In this document: positions 55,379 through 64,000 of the stretch, piece by piece
Numbering within the stretch: the first letter of the stretch is position 1
Layout of the letters: every line of letters starts with the position of its first letter
NCBI GenBank assembly: GCA_036435485.1
Contig: CM071598.1
Coordinates: 124,188,148 to 124,252,147, forward strand
DNA from: Saposhnikovia divaricata
Lineage: Eukaryota; Streptophyta; Magnoliopsida; Apiales; Apiaceae
DNA length: 64,000 nt
Direction of reading: 5' to 3'
Made by a program: the position numbers and the translations under genes
Notes under the pieces: model-generated
The model's database searches: none
What the model was told of the DNA's origin: nothing
Seen by the model: the letters and a program-made list of their open reading frames with translations, nothing else

Positions 55379-56179
55379 CTACTCGTTGATGTCGTGGAAG
55401 CCCTTCGACCAAGCATCCATCCCAGCAGTCTTTGTACCATCGTCTAGACTGGAAGGCAATACAACCGCAGCAGTATCCTTCAAGTCACTCTTCCCTCGTG
55501 CACGAGATAACCAGATTTTCGAAGTTCCAGTACGTTCTGGCCACGTACTAATCAGACGATATATTCCCCCACATAGCTCTCCCTTCATCCGAACCACACG
55601 GCCTCTTTTGATATTCATAGCTCCCCCTACTACAGAGCATCTATAACCTTCTGAAGCTAACCGACCGATAGATATTAAATTCTTCCTCAGCTTAGGCACA
55701 TATCTTACCCCGTTCAAGCTGCGAACTATTCCATCGAACATTTTGATTTTCACAATTCCAATCCCCTTGATCTCACAAGTAGATCCATCAGCCAAAGAAA
55801 CTGTTTCATTCTTTGTATCTTGGAATTTGTCAAAATGCTCCCTCTCGGAACATACATGGTAAGATGACCCTGAGTCTAATATCCATTCTCCTGGAGAACT
55901 AGTGCCTAGATTGAAGACGGTGCAAACATCTTCACAATCGAGAGTAACCACAACCAATGATGCATCTGGATCCTTCTTATTAAGCGGATAATTTGGCATA
56001 ATATGACCCCACTCCTTGCAACCAAAGCACTGCATGCCATTTTCACTGTTTCTGGATTTACCCCTGCTATTGGTAGATCCTCTCACAGCACCCCTTCCTC
56101 TATTATTTTGACTACGCAAAGCCAAAACTGTCATTCTGTCCTTGTCACCATCCTGGTTCTTCCTTCCAGCATTTGACAA
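55379..56179 (-). pseudogene. Copia gag zinc knuckle, protease and pre-integrase relic
   Basis: The minus-strand frame holds a basic stretch with a CCHC-like knuckle (CFGCKEWGHIMPNYPL, final Cys replaced by Tyr), a protease active site in WILDSGSSYHVCS, and a Copia protease body (LADGSTCEIKGIG, then VRYVPKLRKNLISIG). It passes into the GAG-pre-integrase region (GELCGGIYRL) and then unrelated text (IWLSRARGKSDLKDTAAV) before stopping. The zinc-binding HHCC region and all later pol domains are missing, so an internal deletion joined two distant parts of the original element. Confidence 0.85.
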
Positions 56180-56185
56180 AAGTGC

Positions 56186-56627
56186 TCACTGAACCTCCTC
56201 CATTTTTAACGTGTCCTTTCCGTAAAAAATGGTTGTGACCAAATGATCGAATGACTCCGGAAGCGAAGTAAGAAGAATAAGGGCCTTATCTTCTTCCTCC
56301 AATTTTACATCAACCTTTTCAAGTTGATCAACAATACCATTAAACACATTCATGTGCTCAATAATATTGCCTTGAGCTGCCATCGGCGTGCTTTCGTCAA
56401 CAACATTATTGATAATGTTATCAGCAATGCATAGTCTGATGGTACTCATGCATTGCGACTCAGCATCCTCCCAATCTTCATCGCTCATCTTTGTTGGCTT
56501 TCCCTCCTTCCCCTTCTTCCCTTGCTAGCTTCTGTTGGGTTAGGATATCCTTTACCCTTCTTTGACAAAGAGTAAAACATCCTTTACCATCATATGGAGT
56601 CACCTTGAATCCTCCAATATTTGCCAT
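56186..56627 (-). pseudogene. Copia gag relic with frameshift and internal deletion
   Basis: The ATG at 56627 opens MANIGGFKVTPYDGKG, the usual Copia gag start. A frameshift before 56488 leads into DEDWEDAESQCMSTIRLCIA. The segment normally linking NVVDEST to EHMNVFNG is shortened. A TGA at 56186-56188 then separates it from the knuckle/protease frame, which is in the same phase. Confidence 0.85.
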
Positions 56628-56765
56628 GATCTCCGTTTGCACACACAAACCAATCCAAACAACTTAATCAATTGGCCAGGAAACGGAGCCTTATTAGACA
56701 ACCACTTTTCTTAACGACTTTCCTTCAGCACCAATAATTTAGACACAACTAGCTCTGATGCCAAC

Positions 56766-57460
56766 TGTTAGGAATCTGCCCAATTCCCGGCGAATGCGGA
56801 AGCGATTTGGTAAATATGTGTGCTTAGATCCCACAAATATACGTGATAGTAATGAAGCAACAAACTAACAATATAATAAAAGAGACAAGAGATTTAACGT
56901 GGTTCGGCCTAGCCTACATCCACAAGAGCAACAACTTCACACTAGATAAAAGAGATTACAATATCCGGATATCCGGCCCCTGAATTTTATACACAAATTC
57001 AGCCCTACGATACCTATTATGTATATCCCCATCTCACTGAAGTGTTTATCTTAAAACCTCCCCTATCACTATTTCCCGACAACCTTTCCTTCTCTTCTTC
57101 TCCCAACCCGGACAGTGCCACACAACCTGATAGAAAGACCCTATAGCGGGACCACCTCCGATGGCTGCAGTCAGACCCAAATACCCTAAGGAATAGTTTA
57201 GGCACGAGGACCTTCTATCCCGACACTTCCTGAAAGCGGGCTAAACCGGCTCCCCTACTAGACGGACTATCTAGCAGCTATATAGAGAGAGAAGAGAGAA
57301 TTTTGGTGTAAAGAGAGAAGAGAGAATTTTGGTGTAATAACAAATGAAGAGGGAGGGGGTATTTATAGGTGAAAAGGGGGGGTTGGTGAGGAAAAAGGTG
57401 GGTGGGTGGGGGGGGTTGGTGGAAGTTTGAAAATAATGGAAAGTAGGTCGGGGCCTAACA
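56766..57460 (-). repeat. 5' LTR of the minus-strand Copia
   Basis: 695 bp, ending TCCTAACA at the PBS side. Minus-strand TATA box at 57360-57367. It contains a duplicated AGAGAGAATTTTGGTGTAA block (57294-57340) not doubled in the other LTR. Confidence 0.93.
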
Positions 57461-57598
57461 TTAACAACAATAAAATGGGATCCCGTTGTGTTTGTTAAAG
57501 ATCCCAGAGTTTTCGCTAACCTTGTTAGCGAATTTTACTGTAACATGGGGATTGGGAAAGGGATAAATGGTCAATTTTATATCACTTCACTGGTCTGA
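57461..57598 (+). pseudogene. Relic reading frame, part 3
   Basis: Continues in phase from 54070 when the Copia is removed and ends at TGA 57596-57598. DPRVFANLVSEFYCNM vaguely resembles the LVREFYANL core of the plant transposon-protein or retrotransposon gag-like family. A further possible exon-like frame (MQPKVDITEYFKFNLSGFH) follows at about 57663-57830 in another phase. Identity unproven. Confidence 0.45.
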
Positions 57599-57962
57599 CA
57601 GACCCATTCTCCTTGACCATATGGACATTGGAAGTGCTTTGAGAATTCACCCCAACTCCTAGATGCAGCCAAAAGTAGACATTACTGAGTATTTCAAGTT
57701 CAACTTAAGTGGTTTTCACTTGTTTATCACAATTCTATGTGGTCTCGATGTGCCTAATAACATGTTTACAACTGATGTGCCTATCTCTTGCGAGCATTTT
57801 ACGCCTATGTTTCATTTGTTAGTGTAGAAAAGCATACTCAAGCAGAGAAACATGAAGAAAGGAAGAAAAGTTTATATTTCCATAATGTGTAAAATGAGTA
57901 CAACTAAGATCTTATATATTTTCAAATCTATACACACAACCTGCTATATCTATAGAATGTAA

Positions 57963-58446
57963 CACTATGTCAAATTTTGGTTTCGGTCACATAAAATATG
58001 TGTGGCTATGAACTTTATGTCACTCTTTAATTTATCAGCCAAGTGTGACATAAGGTCGGATCATCGTACGCCCTCTACGGACACACCCCTGTTGTGTGGC
58101 TGTAACTGAAAATAGAGTGACTAAACATACCACCACTTGGGTCTGATAGCCCCCATTTTAAGCTCAAAAGTGTGACTAAATACCAGCTTGCAGCCACAGG
58201 ATGCGTAGTGGTTAAAGAGAATTAATAACGTGGCTAAATACCAACATTCATCAAAGGCTTAGTTTTGGTCACACTATTTATTGGTAAATAGTGGCAAAAA
58301 GCTTTGGTATGGCCACATTATATAATTTTTGTGTGGTCGTTTCTATGTTATATACACATTAAATAACTGATTTTAGTCACTAATAATTGTAGTAACTATA
58401 GTTCTGGCTAAAACCTATTTTTATAGAATTTTTGTAATATGTAGTG
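57963..58446. mobile_element. CACTA-like terminal region with GTGGCTAAA repeats
   Basis: GTGTGGCTA and its complement TAGCCACAC or close variants (GTGACTAAA, TGGTCACA) recur at least ten times in both orientations. CACTATGTC at 57963 and the complement of CACTACATA at 58446 could be the ends. No matching 3-bp TSD was found, and no transposase frame. A non-autonomous CACTA element or fragment is the best guess. Confidence 0.45.
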
Positions 58447-58576
58447 TGGCTAAAGGATAGTAATAGCCACACACACTTAACTAAATTATACAGAGTTTTA
58501 TTTGTATTATAAATGATCGATAATAAATAATAATGCCAAAATTGAAACACAATGCTATTCTGAAATTCAAACACTT

Positions 58577-58666
58577 AGCCATACATAATCCATCACCAAA
58601 CTAAATAGCAACATAATTAATGTAATAGCTAAGACCAATCCATACATAATCCATCACCAAACTAAA
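58577..58666. repeat. About 60-bp-spaced direct repeat
   Basis: CCATACATAATCCATCACC occurs at about 58577 and 58639, followed both times by AAACTAAA. Non-coding. Confidence 0.8.
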
Positions 58667-58699
58667 ACTATAATTTTAATTAGAACAAAAGTATGATCA

Positions 58700-59066
58700 A
58701 CTAGCTAGAAATGAAGGATGCTTTGAATTTGATTGAAATTTATTGGCTTTTTTCTTGGCTTCTTCATGTGCCTTTTTAGAAGACTCTAATGTTATAACTT
58801 CAACTTGCTTATGCTTCTGAATTTTACTTGAGATTGTTGATTCCTCTGATTGTCTCCACCTACATTTAATTCAATTTAGTATGATCGAATACACAAACAG
58901 ACACATTTTGCATTATTAGCTTGTGGAAAAATATTTGGGAAGCAGAGCAACTCGTAAGAGCACATTAAAATGAGGACTAAATTCAGGAATTCAAATGAGG
59001 ACTAAATTCACCTCTATATCTGTCTTCTTCCCTCGCCTCCCAAACCTGCATAACAGAGATTCAGGC
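58700..59066 (-). pseudogene. Exon-like fragments of unknown gene
   Basis: On the minus strand a segment after TGTAG at about 58858 reads WRQSEESTISSKIQKHKQVE and on through a Lys/Glu-rich helix to a stop near 58700. Another after TTATGCAG near 59047 reads VWEAREEDRYR. Both have splice-acceptor-like borders. They may be 3' exons of the chimeric gene upstream or pieces of a third gene. I do not recognise the family. Confidence 0.35.
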
Positions 59067-59295
59067 ATTCAGCTAATGCAATTAACCTAACAATAAGTTT
59101 TGTAATGTCACTCATATGTAGTTTAGCATATATGATGAAAAGTATGTAATCAACAGGGAAACTCCAACTTCATTTCTTTCATACAGAAAAAAGAAAAGAA
59201 AAAAGAATACTAGTTGAGCATATATTTTCTGAACTCAGTAGTATCTAGAACCCCTCTGCTAGCATTAGTTTCTGCTTTTCTGCGGTCTTTATGCT

Positions 59296-60462
59296 TCAGG
59301 GAAAACACGGTAGCAATGAAATCAAGATTCCTGACAAGTGAGAGCATACAAATTTAGTGTTACTGAAATTAACAGATGGAATCAGGTGAAAAGCAATATT
59401 CGTCTGTTTACACAAAAAAGTGCTGAGAAAGTAAAAACATAGGTTTTTATCAGGTTTCTTCATGAAAGAAAATTTTCAGATAATGATTAATGTTTAAGGA
59501 ATAAAGTTGAGAGAAAAATAAACTCTGTTGCATTTTCTGTACCTCCTAGACTTGTTATGGTCTGAATTTTGAGACTCCAGCCCCCGTTCCGAGCGTATCC
59601 TGATTACATTAAAACAATACATCAGAATTCAGAAGCACAAATAAAAGAGTAGCTGTTACATTTTGTATATCTTTTCTTCTGTTCAGAAAAACCGATGATA
59701 ATGTTGTATAAAAGTGTTAGGAAATTGAAAAGAAGATCAAACTAACATATTTAATTAGGTAGTAATAATTTCTGCAATTTTTTCTACAAACTGTGTTGAA
59801 TAAGACATTCATCCTTTTATATGCATCAGATATGTAGCTGTTATCAGGAACTAACCTCGACCAAAACAATTAGAAGTCGTGTTCATGCCATTCTGACAAA
59901 CACAAGCAAACGCCTGATTTAGCCCAGAGAAACCACACATGCCCCCACTTGTTACACAATTCTTGCATGTCTCATCATAGTAGTAAGAGTCATTGTAGTA
60001 CAGCGAAATCCCATATTGCCATTTCATTGGATTCCCTTCAACTCCCCCGAAACCATATATTGATGCATATGACGAGCATTGTAGCTTAGGCAGATCCAAA
60101 CCATTGGTAACAACACTAGTACCAACAGCAAACAGAGGATCATAAACACATCAAGTAGATATTGGTGCATTTGGTTCTAATCCAATGCCTGTCACTCCTT
60201 TGCAAGAATACAATCCCCTACATATATGCAAACCAGAACCTGTGTCACATAGATCCTCATTAGCATCAAACAAAGGAGAAGTTGTAGAGCATCCTAGCAA
60301 AACAAAAGTGTCTTCTTCAACAAATCTGAACGGTGTTATGTAATCCAAACGAAAGCTTCCCGAGTTCTGCATTGAAGCACAAGTTGACATGAAAGGGTCA
60401 TGAAGTGCAAGAGTGTTGGTTGCGTAGTCAAATTCCTCGCGCAACCTCTCTTCTTCGGCTGC
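59296..60462 (-). pseudogene. WAK-type galacturonan-binding/WAK-associated fragment, three exons
   Basis: Exons predicted on the minus strand: 60462-59856, 59599-59543 and 59330-59296, all bordered by GT/AG and keeping one frame. The protein reads SCASMQ-like and FRFVEEDTFVLLGCSTTSP, then CDTGSGLHICRGLYSCKG, LDLPKLQCSSYASIYGFGG and CVTSGGMCGFSG, ending NCFGRGYARNGGWSLKIQT plus the hydrophobic GGILISLLPCFP. These Cys-rich blocks are the extracellular part of wall-associated receptor-like proteins, which bind pectin at the cell surface. No kinase domain follows. A TGA at 60151-60153 interrupts the main exon between conserved Thr and Cys. The first Cys-rich block and signal peptide are missing, replaced by the upstream CNNM exon. 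Confidence 0.7.
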
Positions 60463-60586
60463 CTAAAGAAAAGAGTCAAAAGCAGATGTTGTAGTTGTCG
60501 CTAATCAAATTGCTATTATATTTCAATGAATTGCTAATCTGAATACACAACATCAGCTCTTCGATAAAACTTGAGTGTGATTTTAC

Positions 60587-60855
60587 CTGTAAAAGCTCTT
60601 CGATAACATGTTCCATTGTAATTATGCCAACAACTTCTTCTTCTTCTTCTTCTTTAGCGAGTTTTGGTAGTGGGCTTTCATCTATTTGCAAGATGTCCGA
60701 GTACATGTCCTTTGTCCACTTCTTACTCCTGCTACCCTTAAATGAATTGTTTCCGCTGTTTGGGAAACTCTTCCATTTCTGTAAAGATCGTTTTATCTTT
60801 AAACTTTTTTCTAAGGGCGGTTTGTCACCATTAGCATCTATTTTCACATCCTTCG
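60587..60855 (-). pseudogene. CNNM/DUF21 (CBS-domain) protein exon
   Basis: One exon-sized segment, bordered by an acceptor (TTTATTCAG before 60855) and a donor (TTTTACAG then GTAAAA at 60586). It encodes KDVKIDANGDKPPLEKSLK, LQKWKSFPNSGNNSFKG, KKWTKDMYSDILQIDESPLP and IITMEHVIEELLQ, the penultimate part of plant DUF21/CNNM-type membrane proteins ending in the second CBS motif. The rest of that gene (membrane domain, first CBS motif, C-terminus) is absent nearby. Its donor is in phase 0 with the acceptor of the WAK-type exon at 60462. Confidence 0.75.
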
Positions 60856-61446
60856 CTGAATAAATGTGCAGAATTTATCCAAAGTTAGTCTAGAATAACA
60901 AAATATGCAAAAGCAATTCTCTACTGTCATAATCTTACTGTCATAATCTTACTGTTAGCAGGGCCCTCATTTACCTTAAGTCAACACGCGAATTTGTTAG
61001 ACCTAATTGAACTTGTATTCAAACTGTAATTTGTAAAGCGAAACCCTAATCTTAAATCCCCTAATTTGCAAGTCAATTTTGAAGCTCTAATTGGACCTCT
61101 CACCATGGCCTTGTCTAGGGAGTGAGAGGATGATGTTGTGTTTTTTGAGAGAACATTGACTGAGGATTACTTTTTCACTTGACCCAAAAATTGTCTTCAA
61201 AAATTTTGCAAGGGGAATGGCGGTAGTATTTGCCGCTCACAGCTACTTTCATTCATCAAAATGTAATAATGTATGGCCAGATTTGGAATAAAGTTTTGAT
61301 TTGAAAATTATCTTTTTCCAAGCATTTATTTTTAATTTGTTATTTTTTAATTACTTTTCCCAAACCTTTTTAAAAGAAATTCATGTTAAAGAACTATCTT
61401 CATTCATTCTTATTTAAATTAATAATTCCAATAAATAAATAAATGA
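60856..61446. other. Spacer between gene relic and satellite
   Basis: No further DUF21 exon was found. An AAACCCTAATC stretch (about 61043) recalls a 5' leader, and GGCGGTAGTATTTGCCGCT at about 61219 has an inverted partner near 63674 beyond the satellite. No gene called. Confidence 0.4.
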
Positions 61447-63403
61447 GATTTCTTCGACGATCGAACCGTAAGGATGTTAATTAATTATTTAAATTAATTA
61501 TTTAAATTAATAATTCCAATAAACGAGACACGATCCAGATTCACTGAATAATTTTTTTAAATAATTTCTTCGATGATCGAACCATACGGATGTTAACAAA
61601 CACTCATTTTAGTGTTGGAAAAAAATAGTCGAAAAATAAAAAAACCGGATTGTACGAGATTTTACCAAAAACGTAGTAAAAGTGCTACTTCCTATAATGA
61701 GACACGATGCAGATTCACTGAAATATTTTTTTTGAATGATTTCTTCGACGATCGAACCGTACGGATGTTAATAAACACTCATTTTAGTGTTCTAAAAAAT
61801 AATCAAAAAATAAAATGGCCGTGTTGTATGAGATTTTAACAAAAACCTAGTAAAGGTCCTCATGAGACACGTTCCTAATTCACTGAATAATTTTTTTGAA
61901 TGATTTTTTCGATGATCGAACCGTACGGATGTTAATAAACACTCATTTTAGTGTTGGGAAAAAATAATCGAAAAATAAAAAGGCCGGGTTGTACGGGATT
62001 TTACCAAAAACGTAGTAAAAGTGCTACTTCCTATAACGACTCGATCCAGATTCACTGAATAATTTTTTTGAATGATTTTTTCGACGATCGAACCGTACGG
62101 ATGTTAATAAACACTCATTTTAGTATTGGGAAAAAATAGTCAAAAAATAAAAAATCGGATTGTACGAGATTTTACCAAAAACGTAGTAAAAGTGCTTCCT
62201 ATAATGAGACACGATCCCGATTCAGTGAAATATTTTTTGAATGATTTCTTCGACGATCGAACCGTACGGATGTTAATAAACACTCATTTTAGTGTTATAA
62301 AAAAATAATCAAAAAATAAAAGGCCGGGTTGTATGAGATTTTAAAAAAACCTAGTAAAAGTGCTACTTCCTATAACGAGACACGTTCCTGATTCACTGAA
62401 TAATTTTTTTGAATGATTTTTTCGATGATCGAACCGTACAGATGTTAATAAACATTCATTTTAGTGTTGGGAAAAATTAATCGAAAAATAAAAAGGCCTG
62501 GTTGTACGGAATTTTACCAAAAATGTAGTAAAAGTGCTACTTCCTATAACGAGACTCGATCCAGATTCACTGAATAATTTTTTTGAATGATTTTTTCGAC
62601 GATCGAACCGTACAGATGTTAATAAACACTCATTTTAGTGTTGGGAAAAAATAGTCAAAAAATAAAAAAACAGGATTGTACGATATTTTATCAAAAACGT
62701 AGTAAAAGTGCTACTTCCTATAATGAGACACAATCCAGATTCAATGAAATATTTTTTTGAATGATTTATTCGAATATCGAACCGTATGGATATTAATAAA
62801 CACTCATTTTAGTGTTATAAAAAAATAATCGAAAATTAAAAAGGCCGGGTTGCATGAGATTTTATCAAAAACCTAATAAAAGTGTTACTTCCTATAACGA
62901 GACACGTTCCTGATTCATTGAATAATTTTTTTGAATGATTTTTTCGACGATCGAACCGTACGGATGTTAATAAACACTCAATTTAGGGTTCGGAAAAAAT
63001 AATCGAAAAATAAAAAGGCCGGGTTGTACGGGATTTTACCAAAAACGTAGTAAAAGTGCTACTTCCTATAACGAGACTCAATCCAGATTCACTGAATAAT
63101 TTTTTTGAATGATTTTTTCTACGATCGAACCGTATGGATGTTAATAAACATTCATTTTAGTGTTGGGAAAAAATAATCAAAAAATAAAAGGCTGGGTTGT
63201 ACGGGATTTTACCAAAAACGTAGTAAAAGTGCTACTTCCTATAACGAGACTGGATCCAGATTCACTGAATAATTTTTTTGAATGATTTTTTCGACGATCG
63301 AACCGTACGGATGTTAATAAACACTCATTTTAGTATTGGGAAAAAATAATCGAAAAATAAAAAGGCCAGGTTGTACGAGAATTTAACAAAAATGTAGCAA
63401 TTT
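61447..63403. repeat. 174-bp satellite array, about 11 monomers
   Basis: The core GATCGAACCGTACGGATG recurs about every 165-175 bases (near 61576, 61751, 61916, 62090, 62259, 62431, 62603, 62776, 62951, 63124, 63297), with a partial unit at the left. Each monomer also has CACTCATTTTAGTG and a G/C-poor tail with AAAACGTAGTAAAAGTGC. Variants recur every third monomer (period about 510-520). The short frames are by-products of the repeat. Confidence 0.95.
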
Positions 63404-64000
63404 TTAATACTTTTAAATTCAACAAAGTGATAAATGTAATAAAAACAAAATAGAATGAATACCACTAAAAAAAGTTTTTTTATGAAAATAGAGACTTTTT
63501 TTTATAACCAAATTGAGAAAATCAATGTTTTAAAAAAATTAAATATTTATAAAAACAATATTTTTTTAATAATTTATAAAAAAAATTGAAAAAAATGATA
63601 AATTTTCAATATAGACGTGAGTAGCAGACTAGCAGATTAGTAGTAGTGTATATTGAACTGGGTGAAAATAACAAGCGGCAAAAATACCGCCTTCGCCCAA
63701 TTTTTTCATTGACAAACACTTTCCCCTCTTAAATTTTTTCAATTCATCCCTCTTAAACACTTTGCTTCTCTCACACATCCGGTGTTTTATTATAAATAGA
63801 TTTAGGTATTCAATTTTAGGGATAGATTTAGGGATACAATCTTTCAATTTAGGTCGATTTAGGGGTTCAAGCATCGATTTAAGGATGAATGGATTTCTTA
63901 CAGTCTTACGTTTGTTGTTAATGTAGTAATATGCTTTCAGTTAATTGTGTACATTTCTATTGGATAGATGTGAAGGAAATTCGAGGGATAGGTGTGTTTT
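63404..64000 (+). other. AT-rich spacer and possible promoter at the window edge
   Basis: After an A/T-rich stretch, 63650-63800 contains AGCGGCAAAAATACCGCC and a TATA box TATAAATA (63791-63798). TTTAGGG-type phrases follow (63800-63880), and a short frame from ATG 63885 hits a stop after 13 codons. A gene or LTR may start here and continue past the window; nothing firmer can be said. Confidence 0.3.

Larger units (their letters stand above)
54071..57460 (-). mobile_element. Copia deletion derivative, minus strand
   Basis: LTRs start TGTTAGGCMCCGACC and end GATTCCTAACA when read on the minus strand. The flanks are TTAAT and TTAAC, a 5-bp TSD with one difference. A tRNA-Met-type PBS (TTGGCATCAGAGC, about 56752-56764) follows the 5' LTR, and a PPT (GAAAAGAGGGGATAT) precedes the 3' LTR. 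Only about 1.8 kb lies between the LTRs. It encodes damaged gag and protease, and no integrase core, RT or RNase H. Confidence 0.93.

Noticed and set aside
58190..58215. GCGTAGTGGTTAAAG resembling a polymerase III A box
   Set aside because: No B box at the right distance and the surroundings are CACTA-like repeats.
61447..63403. Regularly spaced repeats as a CRISPR array
   Set aside because: Monomers are 174 bp head-to-tail with no unique spacers in plant DNA; it is a satellite.

Overview
The window is plant nuclear DNA, almost certainly from a eudicot. It holds plant-specific transposon lineages (SIRE-, Athila- and Tat-type LTR retrotransposons, hAT and Stowaway MITEs, tRNA-derived SINEs), intron-containing plant gene fragments and AT-rich spacers. 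I cannot name the species. It is a repeat-dense, gene-poor interval. The only gene that looks intact is one small acidic-protein gene of unknown function on the minus strand at 15856-16692.

Layout. 1-5.2 kb: AT-rich spacer with a fold-back element, a 768-bp hAT MITE with a perfect 8-bp target duplication (TSD) and a probable SINE. 5.28-13.58 kb: two giant LTR-type elements (solo LTRs) of related sequence, one nested inside the other in opposite orientation, each with its own 5-bp TSD. 13.6-18.6 kb: the acidic-protein gene, a relic of its 3' end about 1.3 kb downstream, a perfect 22-bp-stem hairpin, and two hAT MITEs in inverted orientation just upstream of the gene, one nested in a Stowaway MITE. 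18.6-41.5 kb: AT-rich Helitron-like repeats split by a 20.3-kb nest in which a decayed SIRE-type Copia element (20472-40786) is itself interrupted by an Athila-like Ty3 element lacking reverse transcriptase (30816-39130). 42-44.5 kb: relic of a NIN-like (RWP-RK) transcription-factor gene with a duplicated segment and a MITE insertion. 45.9-57.6 kb: an ancient reading frame broken by two retrotransposons, a nearly intact Tat-clade Ty3 element (45983-53953; one in-frame stop) and a short Copia deletion derivative on the minus strand (54071-57460) whose LTR carries a SINE. 57.6-60.9 kb: CACTA-like subterminal repeats and a chimeric minus-strand gene in which a CNNM/DUF21 exon splices in frame to a WAK-type galacturonan-binding exon set. 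61.4-63.4 kb: a 174-bp satellite with a three-monomer higher-order repeat.

I found no convincing new multi-gene system. The most original observations are the in-frame chimeric gene, the reading frame that becomes continuous when two retrotransposons are removed in silico, the short ORF with its own TATA box inside the SIRE 3' region, the antisense promoter-like site in the Tat element and the higher-order satellite. All similarity calls come from reading motifs and sequence by eye; no database search was run.
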